DNA from: Mesotaenium endlicherianum
Lineage: Eukaryota > Streptophyta > Zygnematophyceae > Zygnematales > Mesotaeniaceae
Assembly: GCA_009602735.1 (NCBI GenBank)
Contig: WELA01007584.1
Location: forward strand, 264,234-328,233
DNA: 64,000 bases
Direction: 5' to 3'
Position numbers and translations under genes: made by a program. Below the pieces are notes generated by a model. It ran no database searches. It was given only the letters and a program-made list of their open reading frames with translations, and was not told the DNA's origin. This document shows positions 1 to 11,259 of the stretch, piece by piece (position 1 is the first letter of the stretch; each line of letters begins with the position of its first letter).

Positions 1-1160
1 CTTTGGCAACGCACAGCTAAAGGCACCTACGCTCACCGAGGGCGAGGTACGCTGATGCAAAAGATACTAGCCAGCACAAAGCTTGTGGGAGAACCTCCAA
101 TCGCCACGTCACTCGTAGATCCCGTAACTCAATTTTGGACCTTACTCAGGACAGAATGTCAATCTCTTATTAAAAAGAAGGTGTACAGGCTGCACCACTT
201 CTCTCGGGGGAAGGAAGAGACGATCCGCATGATGTACAATTGCTTGATCCATGTATGCAGAGACGTGAGCTCTGTCATCAATCGTGAGGCCGCGAAGATC
301 TTCCTACTAGCGAGAGAGACATGAGAGAAAGGGCCATCGCACCTCTCATCGATTGTGTTGGCATTGAATACATGTTGGCCGACGTCTACAGAGCCGTGGA
401 GACTCGAGAGACAGAGTCAATCTTGCGGTCGAACGCAACAACATTAGTAAGCAGGTCGGGTTCGGCATCCCCTGGCGTGCGCCAGGAGCTCTTGACACTC
501 CCGTTCTCCTCTGCACACTTCACATCGGCTCGCTAGCAACTGCAGCAGCTGTAGAGCAGCGTTGACAACCTGCGACGCAGCAGCACAACGCCCCGCATGG
601 CCGCATCTCTATGCGAGATCGCCACTATGTAGGATAACTCTTGTTGAGGCTGCAGCAAGACTGGTCACTCTCGCCGGGACTGCACCATTGCACAGAAAGA
701 TGAGCCAAACACTGCACTCACTGCGACAATGCCAGGCTCCTGCAGGTAATCTGGCTGTAGGAAAAGAGCGACCTCAAACACGGGCTGACCCGCGAATGCT
801 CGGCATTGACTTTGGGCCGACGCGCAGGACCGTTTTTGCCGCAATGAGTGGAGCCGTAGCGTGACTTGACGCCACTCTAAAACGTGGTGAGGACGAGTTT
901 AAATCACGACGCGATCAGCGACGCGCTGGTTGCATCCGAGAGCAAGAAATATGGACGATGCATGCTTGGCGCTATTTTCACTTGTGCCTGCAGCTGATGC
1001 TGTCACATTGACACTTGGTACGTGCACAACTTTTGTATGACACCTGGTAGGAGGACAGGCTGCCGACAGGCGTAGTTGCGACGAGTATCCTGCCGTCGTC
1101 CACACGTCCGTGCGTTGACGCAACGCCATATGGTAACTGTACGATCGCTACGTGGTATTG
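1..1160 (+). pseudogene. gag-like fragment of a second retroelement family (left copy)
   Basis: This is a decayed gag-like stretch that runs in from beyond the left edge. Its first part encodes a helical segment with the pattern FWTLLR...LHHFSRGKEETIRMMYN, which resembles the Retrotrans_gag/UBN2 type. A zinc-knuckle-like stretch follows near 710-760. The same sequence recurs in opposite orientation at 41948-43330, so it is a repeated element and not a host gene. It is unrelated to the chromovirus family filling the cluster. It is broken many times. The family beyond 'gag-like LTR element' is uncertain. Confidence 0.6.
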
Positions 1161-1871
1161 TGTGATGAATCAGTATATTGGTAGATGAAGTATTCATTTA
1201 ATTTTAGTAGTTAAGTAAGTTCAATCTTCTAAACTTTAGTCGATATTAAGCCCGCTGGACTCTTAGTTATTCAGTATATTGACTCAGCCGATAATAGCAG
1301 GCTAAAGTCCACTTAAGTCAGCTTGCTGCCACATTTTTTGACAGCCAGCTGATCGCCGTACGCAGTACCAGTAAATTGCCTAGTTCTGCATCTAAGTGTG
1401 ATATGCTAGATGAATGGCCAGACGACACTTTAGGTGGATGACGATTCGGGATGATGGAAGATGGCTGTGAATTTGGTTAGCCGAGGTCCTACCGACAAGT
1501 TAACTCCCGGCTAGGGGGTGCCATCGCACTTGCCGTTGAACAGTAAACTCATTCCATGTACATATGCTAGGCGATGGTACCAAGTTCGGCATTCGGAAAC
1601 GAGGCCAATTTTCTGTATAGCTGACCGAGAGCACATCTAAATCCAAGATTGCAAGCCGTTACACAAATTGCTTACTAACCTTGCTTATGAATGAGTTTAC
1701 TGATTGCATGATTGATGCACGTTACTTGCATTTGACTTGTGAGTATTGCTTACTGCTAGTGGTGTTGTCTTATGCTGTTTAATAAGTTAACAAAAAATTC
1801 TATACAAATTACTTGCAAATAAAGATCAATTAATCATTGTTTATCGCTTATAAGTAAGTTGATTTACTTCA
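1161..1871 (+). repeat. solo LTR of the chromovirus family, TSD TATTG
   Basis: A 711-bp copy of the cluster's LTR begins TGTGATGAATCAG and ends GATTTACTTCA. The flanking five bases are TATTG at 1156-1160 and TATTG at 1872-1876, a perfect target-site duplication. No internal element sequence is present, so this is a solo LTR, probably left by LTR-LTR recombination. It is clearly diverged from the LTRs of A, D and F and is therefore older. Confidence 0.85.
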
Positions 1872-1975
1872 TATTGTGCTTATGCTGTTTATTAAGTTAA
1901 CACCATACATATAACATGTTCATTAAGGTTCTCCACAAACTTGTTAGTTGCTTATTGGTAAGTCCATTTAGTTCA
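1872..1975 (+). repeat. tail fragment of another LTR of the same family
   Basis: After the TSD the sequence resembles the last 100 bp of the family LTR: GCTTATGCTGTTTATTAAG, then GCTTATTGGTAAGTC, then an end at TTTAGTTCA. It is probably the remnant of an older LTR into which the solo LTR inserted. Confidence 0.55.
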
Positions 1976-2726
1976 TTTTGCAACTTTGAATCTATGTTCT
2001 TTCAGTAACTTCTGCAAACAATTGGTCTCATTTCCAAATAGCGCACACACAAAAAACTGAGAGTTACTTAAAACGCTACAAAATTCCTTCTATCAAACTT
2101 AGGTCCATCATTAGTGAATGTTAATTACAATCTGTCACATATAGGTAATAGCTTGGATGACCATCCTATCATAGCCACATTAGTTAAGATCCTCTTAGTG
2201 GTTTCCCTGCTTCTCCGTGAAGAAATAATTTATTATGTACCAATCACAACATTTGTGCTCCCATTTACTTACTGACCTGCCGTTGTGCGCTACTATTTGT
2301 ACCTCCCTTTATACTAAAATTGATTGCCTAGTTAAGATATACGCCCGTAGAATCTCTTTTGGCCATATAGTACAAATTGATATACACAGAGTCATACGGC
2401 GTGAATCGCGTATGACCGATTTCCCAATTTATTCCCAAATTATAATCAGTTTATATCACCGACGCTACCATATTACGTCGAAAGGCGACGTGTTATTTTG
2501 AAAACCACAAACCGTATGTGTGGTCTATACGCACTAACGTGTAAGGCATATCCATTCTTCACAATTACGATCGGTTGGATGGGGAGAATCATTCTCCAAA
2601 CGACACGTTGACTGCGAGGAAAGACTCTTTCTTCGTTTTCAGTGGGTAAAGATAAAATCATAAAATTTGGTGCTTTGTTTATTTTGTGACCCCAAAGCAT
2701 AGTAAACTTTTTTCTCCGTGCCCAAC
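1976..2726. other. AT-rich stretch with no recognisable feature
   Basis: I see no gene, RNA or known repeat here. The open frames at 2235-2501 (+) and 2473-2700 (-) show no domain or plausible start context and are probably chance. Lying between LTR relics, this may be very old retroelement internal sequence. Confidence 0.4.
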
Positions 2727-3694
2727 TGTAATGGAAAAGTACATTGATAAATATATTAAAATAGTATTAAGTAATAGTTAAAGGTGTTCAATCTGCTAAA
2801 GTTTAGTCAATATTAAGTCTGCTGGATAGTAATAATTAGTATAATGACCCAGCCGAGAGGAGCAAGCTGAAGTCTACTTAAATCAGCTTGCTGACGCATT
2901 CTTTGACTGCCAGCTGAATGTCTTGAGCGGTACTAGCGAATTGCCTAGTAATGGATCCTTTTGTGATATGTTACAACAATGTCCAGGTGACACCTTAGGG
3001 GGATTGCGATTCGGGATGATGGGAGATGGTTGTGAATTTGGTTATTCAATGTCCTATCGACCAGGTTATCTCCCAGGTAGGCGGTGCCATTGCACTGGCG
3101 GTTGAACATTAAACTCATTCCATGGACATATGCTAGGTTTGCTATTGAGTTCGGCATTCGGAAACGAGGGTAACATACTGTACATACTACAAAGAGAATT
3201 ATTACATCCAAGGCTGCAAGCTATTACACAAGTTACTTATTATTATGTACAAGTTCATTGACTGCATTACTGAAGTTCTTTTTTTGCATTGACATAAGAA
3301 AATTGCATATGCTAGTTCTGTTGTGCTTTTGCTATTTAATGAGTTGATTCGAAAACACCATAAGGATTACTTACTCATGTGAAGCTCTTTATCAAATAGT
3401 ATATTGCTTATTGGTGAGTCGATCCATGCAAGTAGGGAGGTCAAAAGTTCAATGTGATGCCTTTTGGTCTGACTAATGCTTCGCTACCTCCATGGACGCC
3501 ATGAATAACATACTGATTACATTTTTGATGCTTGTTTACTTGATTTGATTATCTAAACTTGCTTACGTTAATTGTGCTATGCTTTGGCTGTTTGATAAGT
3601 TATAACTTGACCAATAACCACCATAAGAATTACATGGTGATGTAAACGTCTCTACGACATACATATTCGCATATTGGTGAGTCGATTCATTTCA
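2727..3694 (+). mobile_element. old, heavily reduced chromovirus copy
   Basis: An LTR of about 704 bp (2727-3430) is followed by a reverse-transcriptase shard (about 3445-3515) that includes the family's VMPFGLTNA block. The tail of a second LTR then ends GATTCATTTCA at 3694. All parts point in the + direction, so this looks like one old element reduced to LTR, RT shard and LTR end. It is more diverged than the copies around it and is badly broken. Confidence 0.7.
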
Positions 3695-3703
3695 ATAGCT
3701 GAT

Positions 3704-4415
3704 TGTAACGAATCAGTATATTAGTAGATATAATATTCATTTAAATATAATAGTTATTTAAGCCTACTGAACTTTATGTAGTATTGAGTCTGCTGGATTC
3801 TACATAATTATTAGTTGAAGGACTCAGCCCGAAGCAGCAGGCTGAAGTCAGCTTAAGTCAGCTTGCTGACACATTCTTTGACAGCCAGCTGACTTCCGTA
3901 CTCGGTAGCAGCAAACTGCCTCGATATGTACCTAAGTGTGGTATGCTAGATGAATGGCCAGATGACATCCCTATGATGGATGGCGATTCGGGATGATGGG
4001 AGATGGCGATGGATTTGGTTCACCGAGGTCCTACCAACGTGGTTAACTCCCGGGTAGGCGGTGCCATCGCACTGGCCGTTGAATAGTAAACTCATTCCAT
4101 GTACATATGCTAGGCATTGCCCTCGAGTTCGGCATTCGGAAACGAGGCCAACTCTCATGTACAGCTTACTGAGAGAGATCTGAATCCAAGGCGAGAAGCC
4201 ATTGATACGCACTGATTTCCAACCTTGCTTATGTATGAGTTTACTGATTGCATTATTGATGCTAGTTTACTTGCATTTGACTTTCGAGTATTATTCATCG
4301 CTAGTGTGGTCCTTTGCTGTTAATTCAATGAACGAAAAATACCATAAAGATAACTTGCTGATATAAAGATCTTTAGTAATTGTTAATTGCCTATTTGATA
4401 AGTCGATTCATTTCA
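3704..4415 (+). repeat. 5' LTR of copy D
   Basis: A 712-bp LTR starts TGTAACGAATCAG and ends GATTCATTTCA. It is followed after one base by the primer-binding site. Its mate is 17203-17919. The antisense strand contains an 88-codon open frame (3946-4212) that recurs in other LTR copies and is not evidence of a host gene. Confidence 0.9.
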
Positions 4416-4416
4416 G

Positions 4417-4430
4417 TGGTATCGGAGCAG
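4417..4430 (+). other. primer-binding site of copy D (tRNA-iMet type)
   Basis: TGGTATCGGAGCAG lies one base after the LTR end. It resembles the usual plant initiator-tRNA-Met primer site (TGGTATCAGAGC). The identical site is found in A (22511-22524) and F (40547-40560). Confidence 0.8.
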
Positions 4431-4487
4431 TTATCACAGTCTTCTTTGTATGGTAAGGACAAGGTCTCAAACTAGCAACTCCCGAGA

Positions 4488-5207
4488 TGAAATGAATCGA
4501 CTTACCAAATAGGCGATTAACATTTAATAAAGATCTTTATATCAGCAAGTAATCTTTATGAATTTTCCGTTAATTGATTAAACGGCAAAAGAACAACACA
4601 CTAGCAGTGAACAACACTCGTAAATCAAATGCAAGTAAACTAGCACCAATAATGCAATCAGTAAACTCATACATAAGCAAGGTTAGAAGTCAGTGCGTAT
4701 CAATGGCTTCTCGCCTTGGATTCAGATCTCTCTCAGTAAGTTGTACAAGAGAGTTGGCCTCGTTTCCGAATGCCGAACTCGAGAGCAATGCCTAGCATAT
4801 GTACATGGAATGAGTTTACTATTCAACGGCCAGTGCGATGGCACCGCCTACCCGGGAGTTAACCACGTTGGTAGGACCTCGGTTAACCAAATCCACCGCC
4901 ATCTCCCATCATCCCGAATAGCCATCCATCATAGGGATGTCATCTGGCCATTCATCTAGCATACCACACTTAGGTACATATCGAGGCAGTTTGCTGCTAC
5001 CGAGTACGGAAGTCAGCTGGCTGTCAAAGAATGTGTCAGCAAGCTGACTTAAGCTGACTTCAGCCCACTCCTTCCGGCTTAGTCATTAAACTTATATTAA
5101 ATATAAAGTCCAGCAGACTGATTATTAACTAGACTTCAGCAGGCTAAACTCATTAAACTGTTATATTTAAATGAATATTATATCAACCAATATACTGATT
5201 CATTACA
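4488..5207 (-). repeat. 3' LTR of copy C
   Basis: A 720-bp LTR in minus orientation (TGAAATGAATCG ... CATTACA on the + strand). It lies only 72 bp from the oppositely oriented 5' LTR of D, so the two make a long inverted repeat. Confidence 0.9.
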
Positions 5208-5242
5208 GTCTCTCCAACTTAACACGTTGTCGCCTCGACAAC
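5208..5242 (-). other. polypurine tract and conserved hairpin of copy C
   Basis: On the minus strand, AGTTGGAGAGAC immediately precedes the LTR. Upstream of it is the perfect hairpin GTTGTCG-AGG-CGACAAC (5226-5242), found at the same place in A, D, E and F. Confidence 0.75.
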
Positions 5243-5277
5243 ATTGACACAGGGTACATAGGTTTCCCCAACTGAAA

Positions 5278-7010
5278 TTACTGGTCCCTTTCCCATCCAG
5301 CATGCTGTGCCCCTGGCCCTCCGCCCTTAAGAGAGAGATGCCCCTGGGGCCCTATGGTCAAGGGAGTCAGTCCTCCTCCTGTCTTGGGGTCTTTTGAGCC
5401 TGTCAGAGAGGGAGGCTCCTTGTAGGGACCCGGCGAAGAACGCAGTAACTGTGCTATTTCCTCCTGCACAGTCTGAAACTGAATGGAGGCAGCCTTCTCC
5501 TGGGCAGCCCTCAAACTGACAGGTACATATACCGGCATCCCAGAAGGATGTTGCATGACATGAGCTAAGGGTACATGCCCTCTCTACGAGGGAGATGCCG
5601 GCAGGCCTCTGGCTATTTCTCTAGCAGCCCTCCTGTCTGCCCTGTCTGACTAGGTCTCCGTGCCTGGAGATGGGCTCTGTCCCATGGCAGTTCCCAGCCA
5701 AGTGATATCCTCCTCTTCAGCGAGCTGCTGCACGGTCGACTCAGTCTACTCCCTTACAGGGGATGTGGCAGGTGTCAGGATCACGGCGGGGCTAGTGTCC
5801 TCCTCCTCGCCTTCCTCCTCGTCTTCCTCTGACTTCTCCTCCTCTCCGTCCCCGGGTTCCTCTGAGACTTCCGAGGTCTCTTCTATCAGCTGCTCCAGCT
5901 CTTCCCGAGAAAAAGAATATCCTACTGACCTTCCCCTTTTGGGTGCTGGTGGGGGCTGCTGAGTCCGGACCGCATTGAGGTCCTTTTCCCCCTGCTTACT
6001 TGCCCATTTGGCATAAGCGTGCTTCCCTTTTGAGAATGACTCTCAGGCCCTGCTTCTGTCCCCCTGCATTTCTTGGCTCATGCAGTCTCTGACTCCATCC
6101 AATCTTGGGTCCCAAGCCGCAATGTGAGGGGGCAATACTATGTTCCCCTTTAGGTCTGTCAGGAAATCCTCATTCGTCGCCCTGTCATTCTGCTGGTCCG
6201 TCATGTTGATGGTCATCCACCGCCAATCGGTGGGCTTCTGGAAGAAGGCAGGGTCTGTCCTTTTCAGAGTACATGGGTACCAGTGCCCTGCAAAGTCCAG
6301 CTGACTGGTTTCCCTGGCCAAGAATTCCCAATCCCTTCTCTCCACCTCATTATATATGGCCTTGAACCGGTTATGGGATGTAGAGTCCTTAAAGCTGTCC
6401 GCGTCCATTGTCCGCGTCCATGGGGATCATCCTGATGACCCTATCTTCCCCCCAGATACCAGGAATCCATACAGCCCCTGCTTCGTTCACTTGGGCCATT
6501 GACTTGGCCTCTCTGACCGTATATCCTACCATCCTGGAGTAATCGTGGTAGAGGAGGAACCCCGTGCTGGCCTCTATATACTTGTCAAACTTTTCGGATG
6601 TCTCTCCTTCTCACTGGAGGATGTCCTTTTGTGACTCACTGCGACTTCTCTGAGCATATTTGAAGGCCTCCTCCAGTAGATCGAAGCCCTTGCCCAGTAC
6701 TGTGTAGCGGTAGCTGCTAATTCTCCTCTGCTCTTCTTCAGCCTGATGCTTCCGCCTCTCCTCAGCTTGCCTCTCCTCCTCTGCTTTCTAAGCTTCCTGT
6801 GCAGCTTCTCTGTCCAATTCTTCCTGCCTCAGTCTAACCTGTTCCTCCCTTTCCTTCTTCTTCTGTGCCTCCCTCTGTTGTTGGAGTTGTTGTGATTCCC
6901 GAGCGGAGATGGAGGATGATTCGATGTCTCCACGGAATTGCAAGTATTCTGCATGTGCCTCTTCCGCCCTTCTCTTCCTCTTGAGTTCCGACTTTTGAGT
7001 CATCCTGCTT
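5278..7010 (-). pseudogene. third ORF of copy C, subfamily II
   Basis: This is the region between chromodomain and 3' LTR, read on the minus strand from an ATG near 7003 just after a CAG. It has a Glu/Arg/Lys-rich coiled-coil start. Next come the conserved blocks PTDWRWMT, LPPHIAAWDPRLDG and a KGKHA-type block, then an acidic Ser-rich linker and a C-terminal block with HPSGMPVYVPV. It shares this block order with subfamily I in A, D and F but is far diverged in the linkers. It is broken several times. The function is unknown and no membrane segment is seen. Confidence 0.65.
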
Positions 7011-7373
7011 AATCATAAACACACAATGNTAATCATAAAAACACAATGCAGTTAGTGAAGTCATGATATTTTGCCGCTACTGAGTGCCCTTGATGAAGAG
7101 GAACGCGATCGGGAGAGTTCCTAGTGTGAAATACCTGGTGTGAGTCAGTATAAGGGAAAATTGAGTTAGAGAGAAAGTGAGTGTGAGCGCAGGTTGAGTG
7201 TGTAATATGGTTATCAGAGATTTTCCGGTTGATCCCAAAATAGAATACCACTCCCTCCAACTTAATTTTAAAGGTGGGATGCCTGTCACAACTGTCACTA
7301 GCTGTCACATCCCCCTCCAACGTATATGGAGACAGGGCCTCCTGTCACCTTCCCATGTCTACCGAAGGGACAG

Positions 7374-9795
7374 TTAGGGCGGTGTCCCAGCCGCCCGAAG
7401 GTGGAACCATTTCAACGCCCCTTTGGCATTGGTCAGCTGGTCTATAAACTCCCAAGTGTCCCCAGAGGCATCGTAACCCTTCCATCGGATGAGATACTTC
7501 ATGACATATTTAGACGATCGACGGACCGAGCGAGCGTCTAAAATCTCATCGACCTCATATTTCTCAGGGTTGCCGTCCCGGACAGCGGAGACCGGTCCCG
7601 GTTGGACAGGTAAACGACCTGTGAACAGTGTATCACCTTTGATGTATGGTTCCAGGAATGAGACATTAAAGACCGGGTGACCCTTGTAGTCCGCTGACAT
7701 ATTCAGTTTGTAAGCATTCTGATCGACACGACGTACCACCGAATATGGATCGACCCAGACGGGGCCAAGCTTTTTCTTGACCACACCAGGGAGGTACAGG
7801 TGCTGAGAATGCAGTTTGACTAAATCGCCCTTAGAAACTGTCAGCTCCCGACGGTGTTGATTAGCGTATTTTTGTTGGTTTTCTCGAGCTTTGTGCAGGT
7901 TTTGGTGGACTTCTGACAGGGTGTCAGCAAATTCCTGAGTTAACTGGAGGGAGACTGGATTGCCAATCCCTTCAGGGTGAGTTAAAGAATCCCCCAGTAC
8001 ATCTAAAGGAGACTTAGGGACTTTACCCAGGCTGAGTTCAGAAGGCGTCTTGCCCGTTGACGCGTGCACCGCACTGTTGACCGCAAACTGAAATTGAAGC
8101 AACAGGTCATCCCAATTATCTTGTTTTTGAGGTGCCTCCCGAAGGGGGGCAGGGCCCCCCGAAGGGTAGGGCGGGGGGGGCCCGGAGGGGCTCTATATTT
8201 TTGGCCTGCTCCCTAGAGTCCCCGGTGTTTTCAACTTTTGCGCCTGGCTCTCAGCACCTCCTCCAGAACTCGGTTAGTTCGTTCAGTCTGCCCATCAGTC
8301 TGAGGGTGGTTTGTTGTGCTCAGCAGCTGTTTGACTCCCATTAACCCCATTAAAGCTCTTCAGAACTTAGAGGTAAATTTCGAGTCTCGATCTGAGATGA
8401 TATTAGAGGGTAGTCCATGTTGGCATACTACATGGTTGTAGAACTGTCTTGTTTTTTCGAGCGCAATTACTTTGACGGTTGTAGGGATGAAAATGACCAT
8501 TTTTGTCAGTTTATCCATGACTACCAGTATCGAATCATGCCCATTAGCAGTTCGTGGTAGCGTGACCACCCAGTCCATGGATATAGTTTCCTAGCGGCCC
8601 GCTGGGATGGGCAGCGGTTGCAAGAGACCTCCCGGCGGTGTGTGCCTAGACTTATTTCTTTGACACTGATCACAGGACATCACATATTTCAAGACCTCCC
8701 CGGGCAACCCCTCCCAATTATAATGTTTTGCCAGTTTGCCAACAATTTTGGCCTGCCCCAAATGCCCACCCAGTAAACTGTCATGTGCTTGACTCAATAA
8801 AAGGGACCTTATTTCCATGTTATCAGGAATGACCAGCTTCAGCCTGCCTAAAGTGGTTTCAGTCACCCAGACCCCTCCCTTAGGTTTATAACCGAGTGCA
8901 GTAGCACGGCACACACCAGTAGTGGGGCTGGGCTCAAATGTTGGGTCAGAAAGGTAGGCTTTCCTAAGTTGTTCAAGGAAGGACTTTTTCACCTTTAATG
9001 AAGTGAGTGCACACAGGACTTTATCTACAGCATGCTGACTAAAGTTTCTTTCTTGCAAGTCAGGTCTTCTAGAGAGTGCATCAGCAGGATTCAACTTCCT
9101 TGGTTTGTAGTTGATCTGAACTTGAAACTGCTCCAGCATCTGGCTCCAGCGGTTCTCCCTCCTCGACAGCTTGGACTTCATCTGAAAGTGAGTGAGAGCT
9201 GGATGATATGTAATCACCTTAAAAGCTTTACCATGTAAGTATGCTCTCCACTGTTTGAGCACATGTATGATAGCTAGCAGCTCTTTATCATGCACTGAGT
9301 AATTAATATCCGCTGGATTAAATTTCATAGACTCGTACAACACAGGATGCCACTCCTGCCGTACCTTACCATCCTTTGTGGTTTTGTCAGCAGGCTTCAA
9401 CAAAATAGCACCCATGGCAAAGTCAAGTCATCAGTAACCACCTGCACCGGTTTGCTGGGGTCATACACGGCTAGCACTGGGGCAGAACAGAGAGCATCTT
9501 TAAGGGTCTGGAAGGCAGCCTGCTGCTCTTCCCCTTACACATACCCTATGTCTTTCTTAGTAAGGTTAGTCAGTTTACTGGCCTTTGTAGAGTAATTCTC
9601 AATAAATCTCCTATAGTAGTTAGCCAACCCGAGGAAGGATCTAGCTTCAGAGACATACTGTGGTACTGGCCAGTCCCTTATGGTCTGGACTTTCTTAGGA
9701 TCCACACTGATGCCGTCGTTACTGACAACGTGGCCTAAGAATTAAATACTTTCTTCAAAGAAATCACACTTGCTCATTTTGGCATATAAGTGATA
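7374..9795 (-). pseudogene. pol remnant of copy C (RT part, RNase H, integrase, chromodomain)
   Basis: Read leftward, this holds part of the reverse transcriptase, RNase H (about 9400-9050), the zinc-binding and catalytic integrase domains (about 9000-8360) and a C-terminal chromodomain (about 7560-7400; block YLIRWKGYDASGDTWEF). These domains and their order identify a chromovirus. A GC-rich block of foreign character sits inside it at 8131-8246. It is broken at several places. Confidence 0.8.
8131..8246. repeat. GC-rich palindromic block foreign to the element
   Basis: About 116 bp rich in G and C runs, with CTCCCGAAGGGG-like and GGGCCCCCCGAAGGG motifs. It lies in copy C where the other copies have only a short AT-rich stretch. 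Base composition and inverted G/C runs are unlike any other part of the family, so it is probably an inserted short repeat. Its origin is unknown. Confidence 0.5.
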
Positions 9796-9822
9796 TTTAC
9801 ATCATTTGCCATTACACCAGAC

Positions 9823-11240
9823 ATGGAGAACCAGGATAACGAGAATGTGGTAAACCAGGCGGAAAGCCATGTAGCGGGAATCCCTACCTATTCTGAAGCA
9901 GTGGCAGATACTGCAACTAGAGAGGCTGCAGATGAGGCAGCTGCTATTGCTGCAGTTGCAGCACAGCAAGCTGAGGAGGAGAGAGCCAGATTAGAATCTG
10001 AACAATTAGCAAAGGCTGCTGAAGATACAGAAAGGAGGGAAGGACAGCCAGCTGACGAGCGCACTGTTGAAGAACTTATGGCATCCAGGGCCAATGTTCT
10101 GAACCCACCTCCTGCTGTACAGCTCAATGTACCCCTAGGTCAAATACGTGACCGGCTGAATGCGGCAGGAATTGCTGCTGCAGGAGCGAGAGGGACTGTT
10201 GAGGACACTACTCAGCGAGTAGATGCCAATGCTGCTGCTGCATTTGCTAGACTACCACTCCAGAGTGTGATTTAGGAGCATTGTTCGTTCAAATGCAGTC
10301 GCAAATGGCGACTATGTATCAGTCCCAACAGGAGGACAGTAGAATCATAATGTTTCTACCGCGGGACAGAGACCAACTGGGTTCTCAAACCACTGGTGGT
10401 GGTGGCAGAGGGCCTAGTAAGCCCAAGCCGAAACCTCCCCAGGACTATGATCCTGAGAGAAACAAAAAATATTACCTGATCAAGTTTCTCGCGGATGTTG
10501 AGCAGTGGCTGGAGAGGTACCCAGAACTGCAAGATCAGGAGAAGGTCAGGCACACCGGTGCGCTACTGAAAGGCAGTGCCCAGATTGGTGGCTATACTGA
10601 AAAGGAGAGCGTAAGGCTTGGCAATTCAATGATCCTACTTGGGTAGAGTTTGTCAAGAAGTTGCATGAGAAGTTTGATGTCATCAACCAGCAGGAGAAAG
10701 CTATCTATGCGATGATTCCCCTGACACTGAAGCAGACCACTTCAGTTGCTGAGTTTTCTCAGAAGTTCCAGGAGAACATGATGAAACAGCCAGACTTGCC
10801 AGAACGGTATAGGATAGTATACTTCAAGTATGACTTGAAATCCGAAGTCTTGGGTCATTTTGCTGAGAAGAAGTATGAGAAACTGGCTGACTTGATTTAG
10901 GATGCTGATGCCTGAGATCAGCAGCAGTTCAATCACAAGCGCCAGAGTAATGCTTTGGTGTCTAAGATTGTCAAAAAGCCCCGCAATTGAAGGAGACAAG
11001 GCTGAGGATGATCAGGATGATGAATATGAGTATAATGCTATACAGTCTAGAGGTAGAGGTGGTTTCTCACGACGCGGCTATGGAAAAGGTGGTGGTAGGA
11101 CTAAGCCGAGACCAGCCTCATCAAAATCCATTCGCTACCATTGTCAGCAGTTGGGCCACTACAGAGAACAGTGTCCAGTCAAGCACCTTTCGAAGGTCGA
11201 GAGAAAAGACCAGCCTTTAAAAGACAGAAACACTCAGTAA
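9823..11240 (+). pseudogene. gag region of copy D
   Basis: This resumes the D leader and gag after copy C. It starts ACATGGAGAACCAGG and continues with an Ala/Glu-rich N-terminal part, the Retrotrans_gag core ([10 protein letters not shown]) and a zinc knuckle near 11130-11180 (CQQLGHYREQC). It aligns along its length with the intact gag of A (22544-24022). It is broken a few times. Confidence 0.8.
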
Positions 11241-11259
11241 TCCAGTCTACTGACTGTGA

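Larger units (their letters stand above)
4488..9816 (-). mobile_element. chromovirus copy C, nested in the leader of D
   Basis: On the minus strand C has a 3' LTR (4488-5207), polypurine tract, third ORF of subfamily II, chromodomain, integrase, RNase H and part of the reverse transcriptase. Only the outermost bases of a 5' LTR (CATTACA, 9810-9816) remain. Flanking CGAGA (4483-4487) and CCAGA (9817-9821) form a TSD with one mismatch. The D sequence around it matches the uninterrupted leader of A (CTCCCGAGACATGG). C lacks gag and protease and is broken many times. Confidence 0.8.

Noticed and set aside
2235-2501. 88-codon plus frame between LTR relics
   Set aside because: No domain and AT-rich anonymous context. 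Its length is within chance.
3946-4212. 88-codon frame and its relatives in many places as a small host gene family
   Set aside because: Every instance lies antisense within a chromovirus LTR, so its recurrence follows from the LTR and not from a gene family.
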